Shown here one piece after another: positions 27,122 to 34,943 of a DNA stretch of 64,000 bases; position 1 is the stretch's first letter, and every line of letters starts with the position of its first letter. The translations under genes were made by a program, and so were the position numbers. Origin of the DNA: DUOA01 sp012839095. Its GTDB lineage: Bacteria > Bacillota > Clostridia > Caldicoprobacterales > DTU083. The stretch spans positions 62,001-126,000 of the forward strand of contig JBMNJE010000003.1 of the NCBI GenBank assembly GCA_050951505.1, read 5' to 3'. Under the pieces are notes generated by a model that saw nothing but the letters and a program-made list of their open reading frames with translations, made no database searches and was not told the DNA's origin.

Positions 27122-27790
27122 ATGAGTATACTCTCGCTTCAGTCCGTACGCTATTCGTACGGCAATAAATACCAAACAGTGGAGGCACTCAGGGACGTCA
27201 GCTGTTCCTTCGAGCAAGGCCTGATATATGCCATCGTGGGCAAGAGCGGCAGCGGAAAGTCAACCATACTTTCGCTTATGGCGGGGCTGGATCTGCCCGA
27301 TGAAGGCGATGTGTTCTACCGGGGCACCTCCACCCGTATGATGGACCTGGATGCATACCGCCGCAAACACGTTGCCATGATATATCAGAACTTCCGGCTC
27401 TTCCCGCTGCTTACCGCCCTGGAAAACGTCATGTATCCCATGGAGCTGCAGGGCCTGCGCCCGCGGGAAGCAAAAAAGCGGGCTGAGGAACATATAAGAA
27501 GCGTGGACCTGCCTGAAACTGTGTTCAACCGATTTCCTTCCATGATGTCAGGCGGCGAGCAGCAGAGGGTTGCCATAGCACGTGCCCTGGCCATGGATAC
27601 CAGGCTTATCCTTGCAGATGAGCCTACGGGCAATCTGGACAGCACAAACTCGCGCAACATCATGGCTCTCCTTGCCCGGCTTGCTCATGAACGCAGCTAC
27701 TGCGTTGTGGTGGTCACCCATGATATGAGCGTGCTGGATGTGGTGGACGTTACTTACCAGATGCGCGACGGCCGCCTTGTGAAAGAGTAA
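27122..27790 (+). CDS. ABC transporter ATP-binding protein (MacB/LolD type)
   Basis: 222 residues, the ATPase partner of the preceding FtsX-like permease. Walker A GKSGSGKST (about residues 40-48), Q-loop IYQNFRLFP, signature MSGGEQQRVAIARAL, Walker B LILADEPTGNLDS and the H-loop VVTHDMS are intact. AAGGAGG precedes ATG 27122. A radical SAM gene follows after 43 bp on the same strand. Confidence 0.95.
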   Translation: MSILSLQSVRYSYGNKYQTVEALRDVSCSFEQGLIYAIVGKSGSGKSTILSLMAGLDLPDEGDVFYRGTSTRMMDLDAYRRKHVAMIYQNFRLFPLLTALENVMYPMELQGLRPREAKKRAEEHIRSVDLPETVFNRFPSMMSGGEQQRVAIARALAMDTRLILADEPTGNLDSTNSRNIMALLARLAHERSYCVVVVTHDMSVLDVVDVTYQMRDGRLVKE

Positions 27791-27833
27791 GCTGCAAAGG
27801 CAGGGGCAAAATGACATTTGGGATGGAAAGGAA

Positions 27834-28823
27834 ATGTTTGCTGATATGCTAAGGATAAATTACTTGGTGTCCGGAGGTCTTATAACCAATTACAGGTGTT
27901 CATCCAGATGCAGGCATTGTGTTTATGCCAGTTCCCACGCTTGGCCTGATGACTACATGACATCATCTGCTGCCGATGAGATATTTTCCCTGCTGAAGAA
28001 ACTTGGCTGCAGCAGCATTCACATCGGCGGAGGTGAACCGCTGCTCAGACCCGAAAGAATATTTCCCGTGCTTGAATCTGCTGCCGGAAATGACGTGGAT
28101 ATTGAATATATTGAAACCAATGCTTCGTGGTACAAAGACGAATCATCCGCTGTGAATATACTGAAAGAGCTCAGGAAAAGAGGAGCAGGCTGTCTTCTGA
28201 TTTCCATAGATCCCTATCATAATGAATATATACCCTTTTATAAGGTAAAAGGTCTGATAAAAGCCTGTTCAGAGGTAAATATGGATGTATTTCCCTGGCT
28301 GATGGAATTCTGGGATGATTTGGATGCCCTGGATGACCGGAGACCTCATTCCCTGGAGGAGTATGCCAGGTTTTTTGGCGATGATTATCTGCTGAAGCTG
28401 CCCGGAAGGTACGGGCTCAACCTCAGAGGGCGGGCACTCAGGACCTACAGACCCATGATGAGGATGGAATCATTTGACAGTATAATGGAAAATCCGGCAG
28501 GCTGCAGCCTTTTGTCGGGCAGATATCATTTTCACGTTGATCTGTATGGCAATTACATTCCGCAGTCGTGTTCAGGCCTTTCGATAAAGCTGAATGAGTT
28601 GATTCACGGGGCGGATCCGAATAAGTATCCTGTTTTTTACAGGCTTGAGCATTATGGTATTAAAGGACTGGCAGAATACGCCGTAAAGGAATACGGATAC
28701 AAGCCCGAATCCGAATATGCAGGAAAATGCGATCTTTGCCAGGATATCCGCAGCTGGCTGGTTCTGGAACTGGGTCTTAATCTTCCGGATCTGCAGCCGG
28801 CGGATTATTACAGATTTATATAG
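27834..28823 (+). CDS. Radical SAM protein
   Basis: 329 residues. The CxxxCxxC cluster motif reads CSSRCRHC (about residues 22-29), followed by the GGGEPLL SAM-binding loop and a TIM-barrel-like pattern. The C-terminal part has further cysteines (SCSGLS and CDLC near residues 243 and 301-304), suggesting a SPASM- or twitch-like auxiliary region, though shorter than canonical SPASM. It follows an FtsX/ABC transporter by 43 bp. A peptide-modifying role is only one possibility, and I see no precursor peptide gene nearby. GGAAAGGAA precedes ATG 27834. Confidence 0.83.
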   Translation: MFADMLRINYLVSGGLITNYRCSSRCRHCVYASSHAWPDDYMTSSAADEIFSLLKKLGCSSIHIGGGEPLLRPERIFPVLESAAGNDVDIEYIETNASWYKDESSAVNILKELRKRGAGCLLISIDPYHNEYIPFYKVKGLIKACSEVNMDVFPWLMEFWDDLDALDDRRPHSLEEYARFFGDDYLLKLPGRYGLNLRGRALRTYRPMMRMESFDSIMENPAGCSLLSGRYHFHVDLYGNYIPQSCSGLSIKLNELIHGADPNKYPVFYRLEHYGIKGLAEYAVKEYGYKPESEYAGKCDLCQDIRSWLVLELGLNLPDLQPADYYRFI

Positions 28824-28904
28824 AATAAGCGGAATGCTGTGATTGTGACGGATTCTCCCCGAAGGACATATATTCCAAATAAGGCAGATTGAGAAATCAA
28901 TAGG

Positions 28905-29369
28905 ATGGTAAAATGGGGGTTGGTGCCGATATTTACAGCAGAATTGAAGCGCAAGCTCAGGCAGCTTAAGAAAACTGAAGCCAGGATCCGATTCGGGGAT
29001 GCAGGGGATACCGGCAGCCGGAAATATGTCTGGAATGACTTTTTCTCCCTGAAGGATATGCATGACAATTCAGTCAGGTACAGCATGCATGAGCTTTTAG
29101 GCATGGATCGTCAGCAGCTGAAAGATGTCTTTGATGAATATTTTTATTTTGTCTACTATCAGTACTACAAGGAAAACGGAATCATGCCCCAGGGGGTTTA
29201 TGACATTAACCTGCTTGCAAGCCTGAACCTTCCTCCGGATGCTTCCACGGAAATGATTAAAAAGAGGTTCAGGGAACTGGCCAAGAAATATCATCCCGAC
29301 CACGGGGGAGACAGCAGGAAGTTTATAAGCCTGGTGGAGACATACAGGAAACTGACGGAAGATGAATGA
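28905..29369 (+). CDS. J-domain (DnaJ-like) protein with novel N terminus
   Basis: 154 residues. The C-terminal 50 form a J domain with helix II basic residues (KRFRELAKKYH), the HPD loop (YHPDHGGD) and helix III (FISLVETYRKL), so it should stimulate an Hsp70 partner. The N-terminal 100 residues are basic then acidic/aromatic and match no domain I recognise; YFYFVYYQYY stands out. No dnaK or grpE is nearby. The ribosome-binding site before ATG 28905 is weak, so the start is uncertain. Confidence 0.72.
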   Translation: MVKWGLVPIFTAELKRKLRQLKKTEARIRFGDAGDTGSRKYVWNDFFSLKDMHDNSVRYSMHELLGMDRQQLKDVFDEYFYFVYYQYYKENGIMPQGVYDINLLASLNLPPDASTEMIKKRFRELAKKYHPDHGGDSRKFISLVETYRKLTEDE

Positions 29370-29483
29370 TAATTATTATTTTGGAGATATAGTATGACTG
29401 CAAAGAAATTAAGCTGCTGATAGACAATCCTCGGGAATATGGGTTATACTGTAAAAAAGGCTTAAAATAAGGGGAGGACGGAC

Positions 29484-30599
29484 ATGACAGATCCCAGGAT
29501 AAAAACACTGGCTCATAACCTGATAAACTATTCCTGCGAGCTTAAGGAAGGGGAGAAGATCTTTATTGAAAACATCGGCCTGGAACCGCCGCTTCTGAAG
29601 GAACTGATACGTGAAGCCTATAAGGCAGGTGCCATTCCCTTTGTGTCCATTAAGGACAACGAAATCAACCGGGTGCTTCTCTCACAGTGTACCGAGGAAC
29701 AGATGAAGCTGATGGCAAAATACGAGGCAGCCCGCATGACCGATGCAGATGCCTATATAGGTGTCCGCTCCGGGCGGAATTCAGCTGAGCTGTCCGATGT
29801 TCCGGCGGACAGGATGGAGCTTTACATGAAGCACTTCTGGCAGGAGGTGCATGGTAAGATCAGGGTTCCCAAAACCAAGTGGGTGGTACTTCGTTATCCA
29901 TCTCCCTCCATGGCACAGCAGGCTGAAATGAGCACCGAGGCATTTGAGGATCATTACTTCAAGGTTTGCAACCTGGATTATTCCAAAATGTCCAGGGCCA
30001 TGGATCCCCTGTGTGAATTAATGGATCGGACGGATAAGGTGAGGATTACCGGCAGGGGCACGGACCTGTCCTTCTCCATTAAAGGGATGAAGAGCATCAA
30101 ATGCGACGGAAAGCTCAATATTCCGGATGGTGAGATATATACGGCTCCGGTCAGGGATTCGGTAAACGGCGTCATTACCTATAATACCCCGTCCAAGTAC
30201 AACGGCTTTACCTACCAGAATGTACACCTTACCTTCAAAGAGGGAAAAATCATTCAAGCCGAGGCCAATGACAATGACAGAATCAACAAGGTGCTGGATA
30301 CGGATGAAGGAGCAAGGTTTATAGGCGAGTTTGCAATCGGTGTCAACCCCTACATAACCAGGGCCATGAATGACACATTATTCGATGAGAAAATAGCCGG
30401 TTCCTTCCACTTTACACCCGGCAGCAGCTATGAAGACTGTTTCAATGGAAACAAATCAGCCATTCACTGGGATCTGGTATGCATACAGACACCTGAGTAC
30501 GGCGGCGGTGAAATGTATTTTGATGATGTACTCATCCGGAAGGACGGGCGCTTTGTTCTTCCTGAACTGGAGCTTCTGAATCCTGAGAACCTGAAGTAG
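29484..30599 (+). CDS. M29 family aminopeptidase
   Basis: 371 residues, like AmpS and aminopeptidase T. These are cobalt- or zinc-dependent aminopeptidases with broad specificity. The N-terminal domain starts LAHNLINYSCELKEGEKIFIE; metal-site residues lie in the C-terminal half (EFAIGVNP, SFHFTPGSSYED and AIHWDLVC). GGGGAGG precedes ATG 29484. A TAGACA/TATACT promoter-like pair lies in the 115-bp gap upstream. Probably a single gene for peptide turnover. Confidence 0.92.
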   Translation: MTDPRIKTLAHNLINYSCELKEGEKIFIENIGLEPPLLKELIREAYKAGAIPFVSIKDNEINRVLLSQCTEEQMKLMAKYEAARMTDADAYIGVRSGRNSAELSDVPADRMELYMKHFWQEVHGKIRVPKTKWVVLRYPSPSMAQQAEMSTEAFEDHYFKVCNLDYSKMSRAMDPLCELMDRTDKVRITGRGTDLSFSIKGMKSIKCDGKLNIPDGEIYTAPVRDSVNGVITYNTPSKYNGFTYQNVHLTFKEGKIIQAEANDNDRINKVLDTDEGARFIGEFAIGVNPYITRAMNDTLFDEKIAGSFHFTPGSSYEDCFNGNKSAIHWDLVCIQTPEYGGGEMYFDDVLIRKDGRFVLPELELLNPENLK

Positions 30600-30634
30600 T
30601 AAATAAAAAATAAAAAATATGATTTGGAGTATTT

Positions 30635-31615
30635 ATGGATAAGAAAAATTTTGCAATATTTATAGACCTGGAAAATACAGGCGGCAAGGCTGTCACCTTA
30701 AACCGGGTTATCGAAAAGGTAAAAATAAAAGGGGACATCCTGATTGGCAGGGTATATGGCTATCAGGAGGCATTCTCCGGCCTGAAGGAGGTGCTTTTGT
30801 CCAATACCTTTAATGTTGTGCCCTCAATCAGATACGGGGCCAATCAAAAAAACAACCTGGACATTCAGCTGGTAATCGATGCCCTGGATGTAGCCTACAC
30901 CAACGACCTGATTGACTGCTTCTGCATCGTGTCCGGTGACAGTGACTATACTCCCCTTGTGGGCAAACTGAAATCCATGGGGAAATATGTTTTGGGCATT
31001 TCACGTTCTGAAGTGGCCTCCAATATCTTTATAAAAGCCTGCAATGAATTTATTTTTCTGGAATCCGTCACCACCGATTCCGGCAAGCAGAACTCCCATG
31101 AGGACGATTCCTACAGCGATCCGGAGGACCTCTTAGAGGTGCTTGAGAAAATCATCAGCGATCAGTCAGATGCGGAGGGCATCCTCTATGTCAGTGAGCT
31201 GAAGAAGACACTGCTCCGGCTGCGTCCGGAATTCAGCGAAAAAAGCTACGGATACAATTCCTTTGGCAAGCTGCTCAATACCCTTGAGTCCAAGTACAAT
31301 ACCATAAAGGTTTTCGGTGACTACAATTCCCTCAAGGTTAAACTGAGGGGGGAGAAAAAGGGTGTATCCGGTGAAATCACCAAGGCCAACTGGGTCAGCG
31401 TAATGCAGGGCCAGCTGAACAAACTTAAGAACAACGGCTTTGAAAGGGTAAACCCCAGCATTATAAAATCCGAGCTTCAGAAGGAGTTTCCCGATTTCGA
31501 CGAGCGCCAGATAGGGTTTAAGAGATTCTCTGATATGATGAAGCGGCTGGAAAAGGAAAAAATTGTAGCAATTGAATTCAACGAGGCAAAAACCATGCTC
31601 ATTAAAATTCTGTAA
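30635..31615 (+). CDS. NYN domain / OST-HTH (LOTUS) protein, LabA-like
   Basis: 326 residues. The N-terminal 145 residues form a NYN (PIN-like) nuclease domain of the LabA/DUF88 type, with acidic site residues in FAIFIDLENTGG, NNLDIQLVIDALD and VSGDSDYTPLV. Two OST-HTH/LOTUS-like RNA-binding modules follow (about 160-235 and 255-326; SYGYNSFGKLLNTLE and IGFKRFSDMMKRLEKE). This points to an RNA-processing or RNA-decay role, which is family inference. It sits 133 bp upstream of rpsF but has a separate context. Confidence 0.85.
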   Translation: MDKKNFAIFIDLENTGGKAVTLNRVIEKVKIKGDILIGRVYGYQEAFSGLKEVLLSNTFNVVPSIRYGANQKNNLDIQLVIDALDVAYTNDLIDCFCIVSGDSDYTPLVGKLKSMGKYVLGISRSEVASNIFIKACNEFIFLESVTTDSGKQNSHEDDSYSDPEDLLEVLEKIISDQSDAEGILYVSELKKTLLRLRPEFSEKSYGYNSFGKLLNTLESKYNTIKVFGDYNSLKVKLRGEKKGVSGEITKANWVSVMQGQLNKLKNNGFERVNPSIIKSELQKEFPDFDERQIGFKRFSDMMKRLEKEKIVAIEFNEAKTMLIKIL

Positions 31616-31653
31616 ATCACAGGATTTGGTCAGCCAAAAGCGCTGAATTTTGA

Positions 31654-31682
31654 TTGCACAATATAATAAGTAATGGTATAAT
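31654..31682 (+). promoter_or_regulatory. Promoter of rpsF-ssb-rpsR
   Basis: TTGCAC (31654-31659) and TATAAT (31677-31682) with a 17-bp spacer, about 65 bp before the rpsF ATG. That leaves room for a short structured leader. Confidence 0.7.
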
Positions 31683-31748
31683 AATCAATTGTAACATCCT
31701 TGCTCTGCAGAAGATGCAGGGCCACAGTCCAAAAGGAGGTGAATTGCC

Positions 31749-32036
31749 ATGAATAAGTACGAGTCCATTTACATTATCAAACCAACTGTTGAGGAAGAAG
31801 GCATCAAAGCCCTGGTCGAGAGGTTCAGCGGCCTGATTGAGCAGCAGGGCGGGCAGGTGGAAAATGTGGATGAATGGGGCAAGAGAAGGCTGGCATATCC
31901 TATTGAAGATTTCAAAGAGGGATACTATGTCATGATGAATTTCTCTGCCGATGCTGACGTTCCCCAGGAACTGGAGCGGAATTACAAGATTACCGACAGC
32001 GTAATTCGTTTTCTGACGATCCGCATTGATGACTAA
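31749..32036 (+). CDS. rpsF: 30S ribosomal protein S6
   Basis: 95 residues, the normal length. The KYESIYIIKPTVEEEG start, EQQGGQVENVDEWGKRRLAYPIED and the GYYVMMNF strand are typical of bS6, which binds S18 on the platform of the small subunit. AAGGAGGTGAATTGCC precedes ATG 31749. First gene of the conserved rpsF-ssb-rpsR operon. Confidence 0.97.
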   Translation: MNKYESIYIIKPTVEEEGIKALVERFSGLIEQQGGQVENVDEWGKRRLAYPIEDFKEGYYVMMNFSADADVPQELERNYKITDSVIRFLTIRIDD

Positions 32037-32052
32037 TAAAGGCGGTGTATTA

Positions 32053-32502
32053 ATGTTAAACAAGGTTGTTCTCATTGGTCGTTTAACAAGAGATCCCGAA
32101 CTGCGGTCCACAACCAGCAACATCAGTGTGACCACCTTCACCCTGGCTGTTGATCGAAGGTTTACCAATCAGCAGGGCGAGAGAGAGGCAGATTTTATTC
32201 CCATTGTAACCTGGCGCAGCCTGGCGGAAACCTGTCACAGATACCTGAGCAAGGGAAGGCTTGTAGCCGTATCCGGGCGGATTCAGGTCAGAAACTATGA
32301 GGGAAGCGACGGGCAAAGGCGTTATATTACGGAAGTGGTCGCAGATGAGGTCCAATTTTTGGAGAGAAGCAGCACTGCTGCTCAGACCGGAGGGACCGGG
32401 ATGGGGGTTCCGCAGCGTTCGGAAGGCAGTCAACATCCTGCAGGTGATCCACCACTACCAGGATTTGATCCCATAGATGATGACGATGAGCTTCCATTCT
32501 AA
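32053..32502 (+). CDS. ssb: Single-stranded DNA-binding protein
   Basis: 149 residues. The OB fold spans residues 1-105 (LNKVVLIGRLTRDPELR, DFIPIVTWRSLAETCHRYL, GRLVAVSGRIQVR). The disordered tail ends in DDDDELPF, the acidic tip that recruits replication and repair proteins. Start ATG 32053 after AAAGGCGGTG is preferred over ATG 32026, which would overlap rpsF. Confidence 0.97.
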   Translation: MLNKVVLIGRLTRDPELRSTTSNISVTTFTLAVDRRFTNQQGEREADFIPIVTWRSLAETCHRYLSKGRLVAVSGRIQVRNYEGSDGQRRYITEVVADEVQFLERSSTAAQTGGTGMGVPQRSEGSQHPAGDPPLPGFDPIDDDDELPF

Positions 32503-32522
32503 GAAGACAGGAGGTTAAGAGC

Positions 32523-32765
32523 ATGGCTGAAACACAAAGAAGACAGAGAGGCAGAAGGCCTCGCAAGCGCATATGTGCTTTTTGCGTGGACAAGGTTGAC
32601 CACGTTGATTATAAAGATGTTTTCAAACTCAGAAAATACATTACCGAGCGAGGCAAGATTCTTCCCAGAAGAATTTCCGGTAATTGTGCCAAGCATCAGC
32701 GCCAGGTAACCCTGGCTATCAAGAGAGCACGTCATATAGCGCTGCTCCCCTATACAGCTGAATAA
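32523..32765 (+). CDS. rpsR: 30S ribosomal protein S18
   Basis: 80 residues. bS18 signatures include ICAFCVDKVDHVDYKDV, LRKYITERGKILPRRISGNC and KHQRQVTLAIKRARHIALLP. The cysteines (Cys-Ala-Phe-Cys, Asn-Cys) suggest the zinc-binding form. ACAGGAGG precedes the ATG; a terminator follows the stop directly. Confidence 0.97.
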   Translation: MAETQRRQRGRRPRKRICAFCVDKVDHVDYKDVFKLRKYITERGKILPRRISGNCAKHQRQVTLAIKRARHIALLPYTAE

Positions 32766-32772
32766 ACACATA

Positions 32773-32804
32773 AACCGTTCCTTTTTACCGGAGCGGTTTT
32801 TTAT
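32773..32804 (+). terminator. Terminator of the rpsF operon
   Basis: Stem AACCGTTCC / GGAGCGGTT (32773-32781 with 32790-32798) and a T-run to 32802. Confidence 0.88.
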
Positions 32805-32859
32805 TTGCCATAAATGCTTACAGAACCACATATCTAAGGTTTTTGCCGGAACTGCTGCA

Positions 32860-32888
32860 TTGACAAAGAGTGACTATACATATAAAAT
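32860..32888 (+). promoter_or_regulatory. Promoter of pheA
   Basis: TTGACA (32860-32865) and TAAAAT (32883-32888) with a 17-bp spacer, 36 bp before the pheA ATG. Confidence 0.72.
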
Positions 32889-32924
32889 TGAGGGTATAAT
32901 CGGAAAAGGGTAAAGTGGGATAAT

Positions 32925-33758
32925 ATGCGCAAAATCGGATATCTGGGCCCTGCCGGCACCTTCACTGAGCAGGCTGCAATTTTGTATTCTGAAGAAAATT
33001 CCGGGGAGCTCATTGCTTACAGTGATGTGCCCGGTTTGATTATGGCGGTTCAGAGCGGGGCTCTGGATTGCGCTGTAGTACCCATAGAAAATGTCCTGGA
33101 GGGAACAGTCAATGTAACCATTGACATTCTGACTCACGAGGCGGATGTGAAAATTGTCGGGGAACGCATTATACCGATTCATCAATGTCTTGTTGCGGCT
33201 CATGAATATCAGCCGGGTGAAATAAGGGAGATAGTTTCCCATCCTCACGCCCTGGCCCAATGCAGACGTTTTCTGCAATCCCATTTTCCCGGCATACCCG
33301 TGCATTCAGCCAATAGTACTTCTGCCGGTGCCATGGAAGTAAGAAACAAGAGCTATCCTGCAGCTGCAATCGCCAACAGGAGGGCGGCTGAGATTTTTGA
33401 CCTGAAGATTCTGAAGGAAAACATAGAGGACCACCCAAATAATTGTACCCGGTTTGTGATACTGTCCTCTCAGCCTGCAGCTTCCACCGGCCGTGACAAG
33501 ACTTCCATAGTGTTTTCAGTCAGCGACAGACCAGGCAGCCTGCTGAAGGCTCTGGAGGTATTTGCCAAGCTTAATATAAATCTGACCAGGATAGAATCCA
33601 GGCCCATGCGCACCCAACTGGGGCAGTACCTGTTTTTTGTGGATTTTGAGGGCCATGCCGATGATCAGGCTGCTGCTCAGGCATTACACCTCATTAAAAA
33701 CATGAGCACGTATTACAAACACCTGGGCTCCTACCCCGGATATCAGGCGGCAGATTAG
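32925..33758 (+). CDS. pheA: Prephenate dehydratase
   Basis: Converts prephenate to phenylpyruvate in phenylalanine synthesis. 277 residues: a catalytic domain (1-180) with GYLGPAGTFTEQAA, VPIENVLEGTVN and the NCTRFVILS motif, followed by an ACT regulatory domain (about 193-270) with DRPGSLLKALEVFA and the Phe-binding ESRPMR. It is a stand-alone PDT with no chorismate mutase domain. The next gene follows after 50 bp. Confidence 0.95.
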   Translation: MRKIGYLGPAGTFTEQAAILYSEENSGELIAYSDVPGLIMAVQSGALDCAVVPIENVLEGTVNVTIDILTHEADVKIVGERIIPIHQCLVAAHEYQPGEIREIVSHPHALAQCRRFLQSHFPGIPVHSANSTSAGAMEVRNKSYPAAAIANRRAAEIFDLKILKENIEDHPNNCTRFVILSSQPAASTGRDKTSIVFSVSDRPGSLLKALEVFAKLNINLTRIESRPMRTQLGQYLFFVDFEGHADDQAAAQALHLIKNMSTYYKHLGSYPGYQAAD

Positions 33759-33808
33759 GAAGCGAAAGCCCGGATGCGGAAATATGATACAGGGAGGCAT
33801 CTGCACTT

Positions 33809-34129
33809 ATGAAAGGCGGAGACATTGATATTGCGAAAAATGTCAGGCTGGTTGAGTGGCTGAAAAGCGAGATCCTAACTTCGGCAGCAGAGCTCTTCCG
33901 CCTGCTGGCGAGGGGAATGAAGGCTTCTCAGGATGCCCTGGCAGACTGCCTGGCCAGCATGATTATTGCAGCTTACCTCCTGGGAAAAAGGCTGGGCATT
34001 CCTTTTCAGGTTATTGAAAACAAGATCGAGGGCAAAATTCGTCTTGGCATTATTGAAGAGCATGATGTGGAGAAGCACTATGGAGATCTGACCGCACTGG
34101 GCAGCCATCTGAAGGCCAGGAAAGAGTAA
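33809..34129 (+). CDS. MazG-like family protein
   Basis: 106 residues. It matches a small clostridial MazG-like family: an all-alpha fold with LTSAAELFRLLARGMKAS, DALADCLASMIIAAYLLGKRLG and a C-terminal KHYGDL. Members resemble nucleotide pyrophosphohydrolases, but the acidic metal-binding ExxE/ExxD pattern is not clearly complete here, so activity is uncertain. AGGGAGG precedes ATG 33809. It sits between pheA and the yybS-gdpP group. Confidence 0.7.
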   Translation: MKGGDIDIAKNVRLVEWLKSEILTSAAELFRLLARGMKASQDALADCLASMIIAAYLLGKRLGIPFQVIENKIEGKIRLGIIEEHDVEKHYGDLTALGSHLKARKE

Positions 34130-34152
34130 TCAAACGAGGTGTAAGGTGTAAT

Positions 34153-34935
34153 ATGAACATACAGTCAATGTCAGCCATATTCTTTTTTGTTGTTCCCATA
34201 TTAATTATTTTGATTATGCTGATTAGGATGGGAAAACGCCTGGATTTTTATGAATATGGTTTGTTATCATCGGGAAGCGTCCTGCTTTCCAGTTTATTAT
34301 ATTTTCTGCTGTATTCCCAGTTGGTAGGACACTCTGCTTTTGATACCATGTGGAACACATTCAGGCAGAATTTTTTAAGCGGAGGGGTGGATGCCGGCCA
34401 GATTCTGGCTTTTTATCACAGCCTGGGCTTTTTTCAGAATTTTACCGCGGCAGATCAGCTGGCGGAGTATCTGATTCTCCAGATGAAGGCAGTGGTACCG
34501 GCTGCAATTCTGATTTTTTCGCTGGTATATGGTGTAATCGGGCTTCTGGTTATCCGCCTGATCCTGAAAAAGACGGGGCATGAGATGCCCGAAGTCCGTG
34601 CTTTTGAAGATTGGTCACTGCCAAGAGGCATGGTTGTCGGACTGATTGTTTTGCTTCTTATATCTCTTCTGGGCGGAAGTCTGGGAATTTCCAATTTTGA
34701 AGTGGTAAGGTTTACAATCACGGCACTTATTTCCTTTCTGTTTACGGTAATTGGTCTTAGCTTTCTGTGGTTCTTTCTTAAAGCCGGAAGGGTACCATCG
34801 GTTCTGCGCTGGCTTCTGACAGTTATTACCTGCCTTATTGCCGGCTTTGTGCTGCCGTTTTTGGGAATGTTTGATCAACTGTTTCACTTAAGATGGAGAT
34901 ACAGAAACAAGTTTCTCTTTAAGAATGGAAGGTAG
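34153..34935 (+). CDS. YybS family membrane protein (DUF2232)
   Basis: 260 residues with about six hydrophobic helices. The family signature FEDWSLPRG comes before a cluster of three helices, and the position just before gdpP, rplI and dnaB matches the conserved yybS-gdpP-rplI-dnaB arrangement of Firmicutes. The function is unknown; membrane location is certain. The gap to gdpP is only 8 bp. Confidence 0.85.
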   Translation: MNIQSMSAIFFFVVPILIILIMLIRMGKRLDFYEYGLLSSGSVLLSSLLYFLLYSQLVGHSAFDTMWNTFRQNFLSGGVDAGQILAFYHSLGFFQNFTAADQLAEYLILQMKAVVPAAILIFSLVYGVIGLLVIRLILKKTGHEMPEVRAFEDWSLPRGMVVGLIVLLLISLLGGSLGISNFEVVRFTITALISFLFTVIGLSFLWFFLKAGRVPSVLRWLLTVITCLIAGFVLPFLGMFDQLFHLRWRYRNKFLFKNGR

Positions 34936-34943
34936 GTGGAGTC

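Noticed and set aside
31686..31748. Possible S6:S18-binding leader of rpsF
   Set aside because: A CTGCA/TGCAG hairpin is present, but I cannot see the conserved bulge and loop features with confidence.
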